Shown: positions 1-5,849 of the stretch, piece by piece
Position numbering within the stretch: position 1 is the stretch's first letter
How the letters are laid out: the number at the start of each line of letters is the position of its first letter
Origin: Alloprevotella tannerae
Lineage (GTDB): Bacteria > Bacteroidota > Bacteroidia > Bacteroidales > Bacteroidaceae
Length of the DNA: 8,168 bases
Direction of reading: 5' to 3'
Assembly (NCBI GenBank): GCA_015259125.1
Contig: JABZGR010000048.1
Span: 1-8,168 of the forward strand
Translations under genes and position numbers: made by a program
Notes under the pieces: generated by a model
Told to the model about the DNA's origin: nothing
The model's input: the letters and a program-made list of their open reading frames with translations, nothing else
Databases searched by the model: none

Positions 1-81
1 GCGATTGAGGCGGTCTTTCCTACTCTTTTTGACGTTTATCGGACAGCAATAATATTTTTCACGAAAAAGGCTCTGCAACTC

Positions 82-112
82 TTGGCAGTTTCGCAGGAAG
101 TCGTTACCTTTG
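82..112 (+). promoter_or_regulatory. Bacteroidetes-type promoter of tRNA-Thr
   Basis: A TTG at 82-84 (the -33 element) is followed after exactly 20 bases by TACCTTTG at 105-112. This matches the Bacteroidetes primary sigma factor consensus TTG - 19 to 21 bases - TAnnTTTG. The predicted transcription start is a few bases after 112, about 12-15 bases before the mature tRNA end at 130, leaving a short 5' leader for RNase P. Motif and spacing are seen directly; activity is inferred. Confidence 0.75.
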
Positions 113-129
113 CACCGCAAATCAGCAAA

Positions 130-202
130 GCCGATATAGCTCAGCTGGTAGAGCGACTCATTCGTAATGAGTAGGTCGCCGGTTCGAGTCCGGCTCTCGG
201 CT
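130..202 (+). tRNA. tRNA-Thr (anticodon CGT)
   Basis: A full cloverleaf of 73 bases can be folded. The acceptor arm is 130-136 with 195-201, the D arm is GCTC 139-142 with GAGC 151-154, the anticodon arm is ACTCA 156-160 with TGAGT 168-172, and the T arm is GCCGG 178-182 with CCGGC 190-194 around a TTCGAGT loop. The anticodon loop TTCGTAA has CGT at 163-165, which reads the threonine codon ACG. The discriminator base is T202 and CCA is not encoded. Acceptor pair 6:67 is a T-C mismatch (135 with 196). The gene has its own promoter and terminator, so it is a single-gene unit. Confidence 0.95.
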
Positions 203-204
203 CT

Positions 205-244
205 TAAAGACGTAAAAGATTCATCTTTTGCGTCTTTATTTTTT
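205..244 (+). terminator. Intrinsic terminator of tRNA-Thr
   Basis: Bases 205-219 pair with 224-238 (15 pairs including one G-T) around a four-base TTCA loop, followed by six T at 239-244. It begins three bases after the mature tRNA end. On the minus strand the same hairpin lacks a proper T run, so it would be at best a weak terminator for aroE transcription arriving from the other side. Confidence 0.88.
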
Positions 245-296
245 GTACTTGTAAAAGACAAGGGAGAGATAGTTGGATAAAGGCTACAGAAAAACC

Positions 297-1073
297 TTAG
301 AAAGATGATGCATCAAAGGGCTCTTGCCAAATATCCCAAGCCTTTTCAGCTTGCAGATGTAACATTTCCAAACCATTCTTCGTCATTGCTCCTTGTTCTT
401 TCCCGCGAGATAAGAAGAGCGTCTCCGCCGGATTGTATATCAAATCATAAAGCAAATGGTAAGAAGATATTTCCTGATAAAGCAAAGGTGGGAATGTTGT
501 TGTGTGTGGATGCATTCCGAGCGGCGTACAATTGATCACCAATGAAGTTGTGGCAAGCAGCTTCATATCGGCTAATTCTTCATAAGTGATTACGCCCATT
601 CTTTTTGTTCTACTAACGAATTGTACGCTTATGCCTAACAAATTCAACGCATAACCTACAGCTCTTGCAGCACCACCGGTCCCTAATATAACTGCGCGAA
701 GATCAAATGGGCGCAACAAGGGGCGCAAAGAAGTCATAAATCCATAATAGTCAGAATTGTAGCCTATCAAACCTTGGGGCGTAAAGCGAATCACATTGAC
801 GGCTTGAATAGCTTTCGCTTCCGGTGAGAGCGCATCAAGATAAGGAATGATTGCCTCCTTATAAGGAAGCGTAACGTTCAGTCCGCGAAGGTTTTGAGTG
901 CGCTGTAAGAGTTCGGGAAAAGCGTGAGCGGAAGGCAATTCAAAGTTCTCATAAAATGCATTAAGGCGAAGCTGTGCAAACTTCTTATTAAAATAATCCT
1001 TTGAAAAGGAATGACCTAAAGGATAACCGATCAAGCCATAAATTTGTTGGCCCTCATTACTTTTCACCCACAT
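297..1073 (-). CDS. aroE: Shikimate dehydrogenase AroE
   Basis: This NADP-dependent shikimate 5-dehydrogenase (258 residues) reduces 3-dehydroshikimate to shikimate, step four of the route to chorismate, in the cytoplasm. The N-terminal substrate domain shows GLIGYPLGHSFS (residues 13-24) and NVTLPYK (66-72) with the expected catalytic lysine K72; the partner aspartate is D108 in NSDYYGF. The Rossmann dinucleotide loop GTGGAARA is at 131-138, followed by the NADP-binding SRTKR segment (154-158) and NCTPLGMHP (181-189). Near the C-terminus NGLEML is the usual family ending. Length fits the shorter Bacteroidetes AroE forms. The ATG at 1071-1073 lies inside the last codons of ubiE, giving a 17-base overlap and probable translational coupling. 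No other start upstream of the conserved GYPLGHS motif is clearly better. Confidence 0.95.
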   Translation of the reverse strand: MWVKSNEGQQIYGLIGYPLGHSFSKDYFNKKFAQLRLNAFYENFELPSAHAFPELLQRTQNLRGLNVTLPYKEAIIPYLDALSPEAKAIQAVNVIRFTPQGLIGYNSDYYGFMTSLRPLLRPFDLRAVILGTGGAARAVGYALNLLGISVQFVSRTKRMGVITYEELADMKLLATTSLVINCTPLGMHPHTTTFPPLLYQEISSYHLLYDLIYNPAETLFLSRGKEQGAMTKNGLEMLHLQAEKAWDIWQEPFDASSF

Positions 1074-1791
1074 ACATCGTATTCAAACCAAAGGTATAGG
1101 ATTTGAAAAACACGTGCTTGAAACCGGCCTTTTCCATTATCTTTTGCATGTCTCGCCCTTGAGGCACAGCTTCCATAGATGCCGGCAAATAGCTGTAAGC
1201 CTTCGTATCCTTAGAAATAAGACGACCAACAAGGGGCATCAACACGCGTGCATAAAGTTGAAATAATTGTCGCATTGGGAAGCGGCGCGGGCTGCTCAAT
1301 TCTACAATAACGGCGTGACCCCCAGGCTTTAATACGCGAAACATCTCACTTAGTCCTTTATCTAAATCTTCAAAGTTGCGCACACCATAAGCTACTTGAA
1401 CGGCATCAAAACTATTCTCTTCAAAACTCAGATCCAAGCAATCTTCTTTCTTAAATTGTATCTTCTCTGACAATCCTGCCACAGCTACCTTTTGACGTGC
1501 AACCTTAAGCATGCCTTCAGAAATATCTATGCCCACCACTTGATTGGGGTATAATGAACGCGTCGAAAGAATAGCAAAATCTCCCGTACCTGTGGCCACG
1601 TCCAAAATCACTTTAGGCTCAAAACTACGCAACTGCTTTATGGCAGCTCGACGCCATCGTTTGTCAATTCCTAAAGAGAGAAAATGATTTAGCTGATCAT
1701 AAGAGTGAGCAATGTTGTCAAACATCTGCTCTACTTGCTCCGACTTGCTGGAATCAGCGTCGTAAGGTTTGATCTTTTCTTGCTTATACAT
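1057..1791 (-). CDS. ubiE: Demethylmenaquinone methyltransferase (UbiE/MenG)
   Basis: This class I SAM-dependent methyltransferase (244 residues) should carry out the last step of menaquinone synthesis, C-methylating demethylmenaquinone. Bacteroidetes make menaquinone and not ubiquinone, so menG describes the role better than ubiE. The SAM motif I VILDVATGTGD is at residues 61-71, VVGIDIS with the ribose-binding acidic residue at about 85-91, the family signature VAYGVRNFED at about 133-142, and RVLKPGG at 152-158. The later YSYLPASMEAVPQG segment is also typical of UbiE. The ATG start at 1791 precedes the conserved VEQMFDNIAHSYD segment at the expected distance. It lies upstream of aroE and overlaps it by 17 bases. 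The purC terminator ends only about 35 bases upstream, and I found no clear TAnnTTTG promoter there. Confidence 0.95.
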   Translation of the reverse strand: MYKQEKIKPYDADSSKSEQVEQMFDNIAHSYDQLNHFLSLGIDKRWRRAAIKQLRSFEPKVILDVATGTGDFAILSTRSLYPNQVVGIDISEGMLKVARQKVAVAGLSEKIQFKKEDCLDLSFEENSFDAVQVAYGVRNFEDLDKGLSEMFRVLKPGGHAVIVELSSPRRFPMRQLFQLYARVLMPLVGRLISKDTKAYSYLPASMEAVPQGRDMQKIMEKAGFKHVFFKSYTFGLNTMYVGEK

Positions 1792-1825
1792 ATCTAAGAG
1801 TATCGTGTGCTCGATAAGGGGGAAT

Positions 1826-1880
1826 AAAAAAGGATAATCCGAATTGAAGATAGGATTCTACGCTATCTCAATTCGGATTA
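1826..1880 (-). terminator. Intrinsic terminator after purC
   Basis: On the minus strand, 1880-1869 pairs perfectly with 1846-1835 (12 pairs). After a single bulged A at 1847 a further six pairs follow (1868-1863 with 1853-1848), around a nine-base loop at 1854-1862. The stem is followed by TCC and six T (1831-1826). It begins 14 bases after the purC stop and separates phoH-purC from ubiE-aroE. The T run is present only for minus-strand transcription. Confidence 0.9.
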
Positions 1881-1893
1881 CTTATAGCAAAAC

Positions 1894-2838
1894 TTATTGC
1901 TGCAAGAACTGCAACACGTTGCGCTCTATACGCTCTTCAAGCTTGTCGCTATCTTCTGCAACAAACTTTTCGCCCGTAATATGCTCGTAAAGCTCAATGT
2001 AACGATCAGAAATAGACTTAACGATTTCGTCGGTCATTTCCGGCACCTGCTGCCCTTCTTTGCCTTGAAAACCATTCTCCATCAGCCATTCGCGCACAAA
2101 TTCTTTGGAAAGTTGGCGTTGTGGTTCACCCTTTTCAAAGCGTTCTTGATAACCATCGCTGTAGAAATAACGACTGGAGTCGGGCGTATGAATCTCATCC
2201 ATCAAATAAATCTTACCATCGTGCAGACCAAATTCATATTTCGTATCCACAAGAATCAATCCGCGCTGAGCAGCAATCTCTGTGCCTCGCTTAAACAGCT
2301 GGAGCGTATATTTCTCTAACAGAGCATACTCTTCCGGAGTAGCCAATCCCTGCGCTAAAATTTCTTCCTTCGAAATGTCAGCATCGTGCTCGCCAATCTC
2401 AGCTTTTGTTGTCGGCGTCACGATGGGTTCAGGAAATTTCTCATTCTCGCGCATCCCATCAGGAAGTTTGATCCCGCAGATCTCTCTTGCACCATTCTTG
2501 TAGGCGCGCCAAGCTGATCCGCACAAATATCCGCGCACGATCATCTCAACCGGGAAGCCTTTACACGTAATACCGACAGTCACCATCGGATCCGGAGTAG
2601 CCAATTTCCAGTTCGGGCAAATATCAGTTGTCGCATCAAGAAACTTTGCGGCGATTTGGTTAAGCACTTGCCCTTTAAAAGGAATACCCTTCGGCAAGAT
2701 TACGTCAAATGCCGATATACGATCGGTTGCGACCATTATAAGTTTGTCGCCCTCGATGCTATATACATCGCGCACTTTCCCATTATATACCCCTATTTGA
2801 CCTGGAAACCAGTAGGTCGTTTTAGTTAAAGTTGCCAT
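1894..2838 (-). CDS. purC: SAICAR synthase (PurC)
   Basis: Phosphoribosylaminoimidazole-succinocarboxamide synthase (314 residues) condenses CAIR with aspartate using ATP in de novo purine synthesis. Visible motifs are GKVRDVY (20-26) in the ATP-binding N-terminal lobe, TDRISAFD (38-45), the first family signature in GFPVEMIVRGYLCGS (94-108; C106 where T or A is usual), the second signature LVDTKYEFG (196-204, a perfect match) and MDEIHTPDSSR (213-223). The length is that of the long form found in Bacteroidetes and in yeast Ade1, rather than the roughly 240-residue E. coli form. The ATG at 2836-2838 is three bases after the phoH stop, so the two are almost certainly cotranscribed. A strong terminator follows. 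Confidence 0.97.
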   Translation of the reverse strand: MATLTKTTYWFPGQIGVYNGKVRDVYSIEGDKLIMVATDRISAFDVILPKGIPFKGQVLNQIAAKFLDATTDICPNWKLATPDPMVTVGITCKGFPVEMIVRGYLCGSAWRAYKNGAREICGIKLPDGMRENEKFPEPIVTPTTKAEIGEHDADISKEEILAQGLATPEEYALLEKYTLQLFKRGTEIAAQRGLILVDTKYEFGLHDGKIYLMDEIHTPDSSRYFYSDGYQERFEKGEPQRQLSKEFVREWLMENGFQGKEGQQVPEMTDEIVKSISDRYIELYEHITGEKFVAEDSDKLEERIERNVLQFLQQ

Positions 2839-2841
2839 ATC

Positions 2842-3843
2842 TCAATTATTTGAATAACATTCTTCTGAAATCTGTTGTTGCTCTTCTGTTGTCGAGGCAT
2901 CATCCTTCGTATGTGTTGTTTGCTCGTAAGCCTTCACGATGCGTGCAACCAACTTATGTCTGACAATATCGCTCTTATCCATCTCAACGAAAGCAATGCC
3001 TTGCACGTGTCGCAAAATACGAAGCGCTTCAATCAAGCCGGATTGCTGCATACGCGGAAGATCTATCTGCGTGATATCACCCGTGACGATCATCTTCGTA
3101 TTCATACCCATACGCGTTAAGAACATTTTCAGCTGAGCACGCGTTGTATTTTGCGCTTCATCTAAGATTACGACAGCATCATTCAACGTACGACCACGCA
3201 TAAAAGCAAGCGGAGCAATCTGTATCACACTTGTATCAAGATACTCCTGCAATTTGGCTGCAGGAAGCATCTCTTGCAAAGCATCATATAGAGGTTGCAG
3301 ATAAGGATCTACCTTTTCACGCATATCTCCCGGCAGAAAGCCCAACTTTTCTCCGGCTTCTACAGCCGGACGACTTAATATTATCTTCTTTACCTCCTTA
3401 TTTTTCAAGGCCCTGACGGCTAAAGCAATCGCAGTATACGTTTTACCCGTTCCGGCAGGACCAAGGCAAAAGAGCAAATCGTCCTTTTTATAGACATCCA
3501 CAAGTTTTTGCTGATTCTGGCTTCTTGCAAGAATCGGCTTGCCACTTGTAGAATAGACAATCACCCCTTCTTTGTCAAGCTGTTCGTTTGATCGGCCTTG
3601 GATCAAGGTTACAATATCTTCCTCGGTGAGCTTATTATAATTGACACAATGTCTATAAATCGCCTCATAAACGACGTCAAATTCAGCTATATCTTCCGGA
3701 TTTCCAATGACTTTCAACACACTTCCGCGCCCTACGATACGCAACTTTGAAAAAAGAGCACGTAGCATACGAAGATTAGCGTTGTTTACGCCATAAAAGA
3801 CCATCGGATCAGCATCCTGGAGGATAAAAATTTTTTCTATCAA
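2842..3843 (-). CDS. phoH: PhoH-like P-loop ATPase
   Basis: This cytoplasmic PhoH-family ATPase (333 residues) has its P-loop GPAGTGKT at residues 128-135 and its Walker B VVILDEAQ at 224-231. The core also shows the family segments SRPAVEAGEKLGFLPGD (157-173) and MIVTGDITQIDLP (251-263). The roughly 110-residue N-terminal part is the KH-like region of bacterial PhoH proteins. Exact function is uncertain; related proteins are linked to RNA metabolism and some fuse to endoribonucleases, but no nuclease domain is fused here. The C-terminal tail (about 310-333) is polar and rich in T, E and Q. The start is a TTG at 3841-3843; it gives the MIEK beginning usual for Bacteroidetes homologues, while the first in-frame ATG would remove 13 conserved residues. 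First gene of a phoH-purC unit. Confidence 0.93.
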   Translation of the reverse strand: MIEKIFILQDADPMVFYGVNNANLRMLRALFSKLRIVGRGSVLKVIGNPEDIAEFDVVYEAIYRHCVNYNKLTEEDIVTLIQGRSNEQLDKEGVIVYSTSGKPILARSQNQQKLVDVYKKDDLLFCLGPAGTGKTYTAIALAVRALKNKEVKKIILSRPAVEAGEKLGFLPGDMREKVDPYLQPLYDALQEMLPAAKLQEYLDTSVIQIAPLAFMRGRTLNDAVVILDEAQNTTRAQLKMFLTRMGMNTKMIVTGDITQIDLPRMQQSGLIEALRILRHVQGIAFVEMDKSDIVRHKLVARIVKAYEQTTHTKDDASTTEEQQQISEECYSNN

Positions 3844-3862
3844 ATCGCAATTCTTTATGCTG

Positions 3863-3894
3863 CAAAAGTAGCTATTATCTCACAAATACTAAAG
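3863..3894 (-). promoter_or_regulatory. Probable phoH-purC promoter
   Basis: On the minus strand TACTTTTG (3870-3863) matches the -7 consensus TAnnTTTG exactly. At the expected 20-base distance upstream only a weak TTTA (3893-3890) is seen in place of TTG. Transcription would begin near 3857-3859, leaving a leader of about 15 bases before the TTG start of phoH. The -7 box is clear; the -33 box is poor. Confidence 0.55.
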
Positions 3895-3936
3895 CTATGA
3901 TAAGCTAATCTTAAGAATAAAAATGCGAAGAAAGCC

Positions 3937-4106
3937 CCTTGAAAGCATTCGACAAGATCTAAAGATTTCCCCTCTCGATAGTAGAAGTTTTCTCTCACGA
4001 TAAAAAGAATGTACGCTCGTGAGAAGACAGACTTTTTCTCACGAGAATAATCTCTGCAAAAAGATCGGCGTACACTAAATTACACGCATCGAAGGCTTTC
4101 AAAAGG
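3937..4106. repeat. Nested inverted repeats in the phoH-tRNA gap
   Basis: This gap of about 290 bases has no convincing gene but has ordered symmetry. An outer pair, 3939-3952 with 4089-4102, matches at 13 of 14 positions. A middle pair, TGTACGC 4010-4016 with GCGTACA 4068-4074, is perfect. An inner pair, CTCGTGAGAA 4016-4025 with TTCTCACGAG 4036-4045, is perfect and can extend by two more pairs. A further copy of the inner motif, TCTCTCACGA, sits at 3991-4000. No T run follows the inner hairpin on either strand, so it is not an ordinary terminator. It could be a structured leader or small RNA, a MITE-like element, or a protein-binding palindrome cluster; the sequence alone does not decide. 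Confidence 0.5.
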
Positions 4107-4120
4107 ACAGTGAGGGTATA

Positions 4121-4159
4121 TAAAGAAAAGAGGATATGTCGAAATAGACATATCCTCTT
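4121..4159 (-). terminator. Intrinsic terminator of the tRNA operon
   Basis: A perfect 13-pair stem, 4128-4140 with 4147-4159, encloses the six-base loop GAAATA. On the minus strand it is followed by a T-rich tail (TTCTTTA). It begins five bases after the mature end of the initiator tRNA and closes the three-tRNA transcript. Confidence 0.85.
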
Positions 4160-4163
4160 CTTG

Positions 4164-4236
4164 TGGCGGAGATCCGACTCGAACGAATGACCTCCAGGTT
4201 ATGAGCCTGGCGAGCTACCAACTGCTCCACTCCGCG
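4164..4236 (-). tRNA. Initiator tRNA-Met (anticodon CAT)
   Basis: A 73-base cloverleaf with loop CTCATAA and anticodon CAT (plus-strand bases 4201-4203). It is the initiator and not an elongator because base 1 does not pair with base 72 (C1 against C72, where E. coli has C1 against A72) and the D stem GAGC/GCTC carries the A11:T24 pair, a hallmark of bacterial initiators. The 5' segment CGCGGAGTGGAGCAG closely resembles E. coli tRNA-fMet. The anticodon stem is CCAGG/CCTGG, so the normal three G:C pairs at 29-31 are reduced to two, with A29:T41 replacing G29:C41. Discriminator is A; CCA is not encoded. Last gene of the operon. Confidence 0.93.
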
Positions 4237-4242
4237 ATGTTG

Positions 4243-4316
4243 CGGTGCGTACGGGACTCGAACCCGTGACCTCCTGCGTGACAGGCAGGCATTCTAACCG
4301 GCTGAACTAACGCACC
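4243..4316 (-). tRNA. tRNA-Asp (anticodon GTC)
   Basis: A 74-base cloverleaf with acceptor GGTGCGT/ACGCACC (seven perfect pairs), D stem GTTC/GAAT, anticodon stem CCTGC/GCAGG around loop CTGTCAC, and T stem ACGGG/CCCGT around TTCGAGT. The anticodon GTC (plus-strand bases 4280-4282) reads GAC and, after modification, GAT. The discriminator is G, as expected for tRNA-Asp. It lies six bases from the initiator tRNA and 12 bases from tRNA-Tyr in one transcript. Confidence 0.96.
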
Positions 4317-4328
4317 AATGTTTTTTTG

Positions 4329-4411
4329 TGGGCAAAGATGGATTCGAACCACCGAAGGCGTAAGCCAGCAGATTTACAGTCTGCCCCATTTGGCCACTCT
4401 GGTATTTGCCC
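4329..4411 (-). tRNA. tRNA-Tyr (anticodon GTA)
   Basis: An 83-base class II tRNA. The acceptor GGGCAAA/TTTGCCC pairs perfectly, the D loop contains GTGGCCAAA, the anticodon stem GCAGA/TCTGC encloses CTGTAAA with anticodon GTA (plus-strand bases 4375-4377), and a long variable arm precedes the T arm with TTCGAAT. The discriminator is A. A long variable arm with GTA is diagnostic for bacterial tRNA-Tyr. First gene of the Tyr-Asp-fMet operon. Confidence 0.96.
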
Positions 4412-4432
4412 CTTTAAGTTGTTTTGCGAGTG

Positions 4433-4463
4433 CAAAAGTAACACCTATTTTTTTAATGACCAA
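4433..4463 (-). promoter_or_regulatory. Promoter of the Tyr-Asp-fMet tRNA operon
   Basis: On the minus strand TTG (4463-4461) is followed after exactly 20 bases by TACTTTTG (4440-4433), a full match to the Bacteroidetes consensus. Transcription would start near 4427-4429, about 16 bases before tRNA-Tyr. The -33 box lies within the last codons of ribH (stop at 4445-4447), so promoter and coding sequence overlap. Confidence 0.75.
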
Positions 4464-4930
4464 GAAAAATCAATCATTTTTATCGCTGTCATTGCAAATT
4501 CTTCTCCCTTTCGCCCTACAGTTCCATCAATTCGCTCGATGGCTTGATGCTCATTCTCTGTCGTTAACAAGCCATAGATAATAGGAATTCCCCCCGTTGA
4601 GTTCTGTCGAGCAAGCTCTTGAGTGACACCATTACATATATAATCGAAGTGGGGAGTATCGCCACGAATCACGCTACCAATAGCTATGATTCCATCTACG
4701 CTCTTATACCTTGCCAATTCTGAACAGCCAAAAATCAATTCAAAACTTCCAGGCACGCGCTTAATGATGATATTCTCCTTTTTCGCTCCGGCAGAAAGCA
4801 GTGCACAGACTGCCTGATCAAGTAATACGTCTGTTATGTGGCTATTCCATTCTGCAACAACCAGTCCAAAGCGCATATTTGACGCATCTGGTGTCGTCGT
4901 GCTCTCTTTCAAGAATGTATGAGTTGACAT
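4445..4930 (-). CDS. ribH: Lumazine synthase (RibH)
   Basis: 6,7-dimethyl-8-ribityllumazine synthase (161 residues) joins 5-amino-6-ribitylaminouracil with 3,4-dihydroxy-2-butanone 4-phosphate, the penultimate step of riboflavin synthesis; family members form pentamers or 60-mer shells. Seen are the substrate loop AEWN (26-29), VPGSFEL (59-65), GSVIRGDTPHFDY (85-97) with the catalytic histidine at 94, and YGLLTTEN (119-126). The GRKGEEFAMTAIKM helix (139-152) is the usual C-terminal end. The N-terminal 18 residues before MRFGLVVAEWN are variable; the ATG at 4928-4930 has an AAGGAAG sequence about eight bases upstream, a fair Shine-Dalgarno. No other rib gene is nearby. It lies 76 bases downstream of the TPR gene, with a hairpin between. 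Confidence 0.95.
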   Translation of the reverse strand: MSTHTFLKESTTTPDASNMRFGLVVAEWNSHITDVLLDQAVCALLSAGAKKENIIIKRVPGSFELIFGCSELARYKSVDGIIAIGSVIRGDTPHFDYICNGVTQELARQNSTGGIPIIYGLLTTENEHQAIERIDGTVGRKGEEFAMTAIKMIDFSWSLKK

Positions 4931-4946
4931 CGTTTCTTCCTTTTAG

Positions 4947-4982
4947 CAATTGCAGCCGGAATAGAAAAACCGGCTGCAATTG
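4947..4982. other. Perfect 13-pair hairpin between the TPR gene and ribH
   Basis: CAATTGCAGCCGG (4947-4959) pairs with CCGGCTGCAATTG (4970-4982) without mismatch around the ten-base loop 4960-4969. On the minus strand, the direction of both flanking genes, the stem is followed by CTAAAAGGAAG, which contains the ribH ribosome binding region and no T run. The T stretch is instead inside the loop. It may be a factor-assisted terminator, an RNA-stabilising or processing hairpin, or a translational control element for ribH. It lies 16 bases upstream of the ribH start. Confidence 0.65.
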
Positions 4983-5006
4983 TATACTATATTTATGAAT
5001 AGATGC

Positions 5007-5717
5007 TTACTTACTTACACGCTCAATGTAGCGATCTATTTCCGGATTAGCAAACGTGCCGTTTTGTAGACGTTGCGGCGTTGCCATCGTACTCGTTGGA
5101 TAAGACTTCTTGATTAATTGATATACCTCAAGCGCCTGATCGTTCTTCTTTTGTGATTCGAGCAATTTACCAGCTTCAAGCAAATAAAGCGGACTCAAAG
5201 CCGGGTTAGCAGCTTTATCTGCAGCTTTCTTAAAAGCTTCAACAGCTTTGTCTACTTGCTTGTCAGAAGCATAACAGTTGGCCAAAGCAGCTATACCGGC
5301 AGGAGAAATAGTATGATCACTTTTGGGTGAAAACTGCTCCAAATATTTAATAGCCTCTTTTATCTTACCGGTTTTCTCGTAGCTAATACCGGCATAAACA
5401 TTTGCAAGATTACCGGCATCGGTAGAAGAATAATCATTAGCTAAACGTGTGAACCCAGGGAAGCGCCCGTCACCTTTCAAGGCTTTATCATAATCTTGTT
5501 GCGCCAAATAAGGCAACCCCAAAGTAAGGAGTGATTGCGCCTTCTCCTCACGCGGCTGTTGGTAACCAAAATAATAAGCTAAGCCACCTCCAACAACAAC
5601 GGCAACAGCGGCCAAGGCTATAAGCAATTGCTTCTTGTACTTAATGATAAAAGCCTCTGACTGCGCCATCGCATTATTTACGTCAAGCGCTGCTTCTTTC
5701 TTTCCTTTTTGAGTCAT
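5007..5717 (-). CDS. Membrane-anchored tetratricopeptide repeat protein
   Basis: A 236-residue protein with one membrane segment and helical repeats. The N-terminal 30 residues are charged and likely cytoplasmic; residues 31-50 (LLIALAAVAVVVGGGLAYYF) form a single transmembrane helix. The remainder, presumably periplasmic, has TPR-like helix pairs, clearest at about 104-128 (NLANVYAGISYEKTGKIKEA), 142-165 (IAALANCYASDKQVDKAVEA) and 178-205 (YLLEAGKLLESQKKNDQALE). The architecture resembles YfgM-type ancillary proteins that associate with secretion or chaperone complexes, but that is an analogy. A TPR gene beside ribH and recF is a recurrent arrangement in Bacteroidetes as I recall it. The exact function is unknown. 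The ATG at 5717 lies about 45 bases after a -7 promoter box, divergent from recF. Confidence 0.85.
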   Translation of the reverse strand: MTQKGKKEAALDVNNAMAQSEAFIIKYKKQLLIALAAVAVVVGGGLAYYFGYQQPREEKAQSLLTLGLPYLAQQDYDKALKGDGRFPGFTRLANDYSSTDAGNLANVYAGISYEKTGKIKEAIKYLEQFSPKSDHTISPAGIAALANCYASDKQVDKAVEAFKKAADKAANPALSPLYLLEAGKLLESQKKNDQALEVYQLIKKSYPTSTMATPQRLQNGTFANPEIDRYIERVSK

Positions 5718-5766
5718 AATATGATGTTCTTTTTTATACTACGTTAAGGTGCACAAAATTGCAAGG

Positions 5767-5774
5767 CAAAAGTA
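5767..5774 (-). promoter_or_regulatory. -7 promoter element of the TPR gene
   Basis: On the minus strand TACTTTTG (5774-5767) matches TAnnTTTG. The -33 position 20 bases upstream reads TTCC, a near match to TTG. Transcription would start near 5762, giving a leader of about 45 bases for the TPR gene. Confidence 0.55.
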
Positions 5775-5813
5775 ATACATTCATCTTATATGGAGGAATT
5801 AAATCTCTCTTTT

Positions 5814-5845
5814 TTTGGCTTTACCTCCTGCAAATCGTATTTTTG
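5814..5845 (+). promoter_or_regulatory. recF promoter, overlapping the start codon region
   Basis: TTTG (5814-5817) is followed after exactly 20 bases (5818-5837) by TATTTTTG (5838-5845), a full match to the Bacteroidetes consensus. The predicted transcription start is within a few bases of the recF ATG at 5850-5852, so the transcript would have almost no leader. This argues against the longer reading frame that begins at 5790, because its first codons would lie upstream of the promoter. Confidence 0.7.
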
Positions 5846-5849
5846 CACT

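Noticed and set aside
1..174. Open + strand frame from the left edge into tRNA-Thr
   Set aside because: It runs through a consensus promoter and most of the tRNA gene, and its translation inside the tRNA is the familiar artefact ADIAQLVE; nothing before that resembles a known protein.
1897..2503. Two + strand open frames (1897-2319 and 2282-2503)
   Set aside because: Both are antisense shadows of purC, which has complete family signatures on the minus strand.
3844..4163. CRISPR array in the repeat-rich gap
   Set aside because: The repeats are inverted, short and of unequal spacing; there are no regular direct repeats with unique spacers and no cas genes.
4318..4581. Open + strand frames across tRNA-Tyr and ribH
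   Set aside because: They are antisense to a tRNA and to a well-supported gene; the peptide beginning WIRTTEG is a common spurious translation of tRNA antisense.
4931..5006. FMN riboswitch ahead of ribH
   Set aside because: Only one simple hairpin is present; the multi-arm RFN element and its conserved bases are not there.
5790..5849. N-terminal extension of recF (ATG at 5790)
   Set aside because: The 20 extra residues do not fit the RecF family and the segment contains the -33 and -7 promoter elements.
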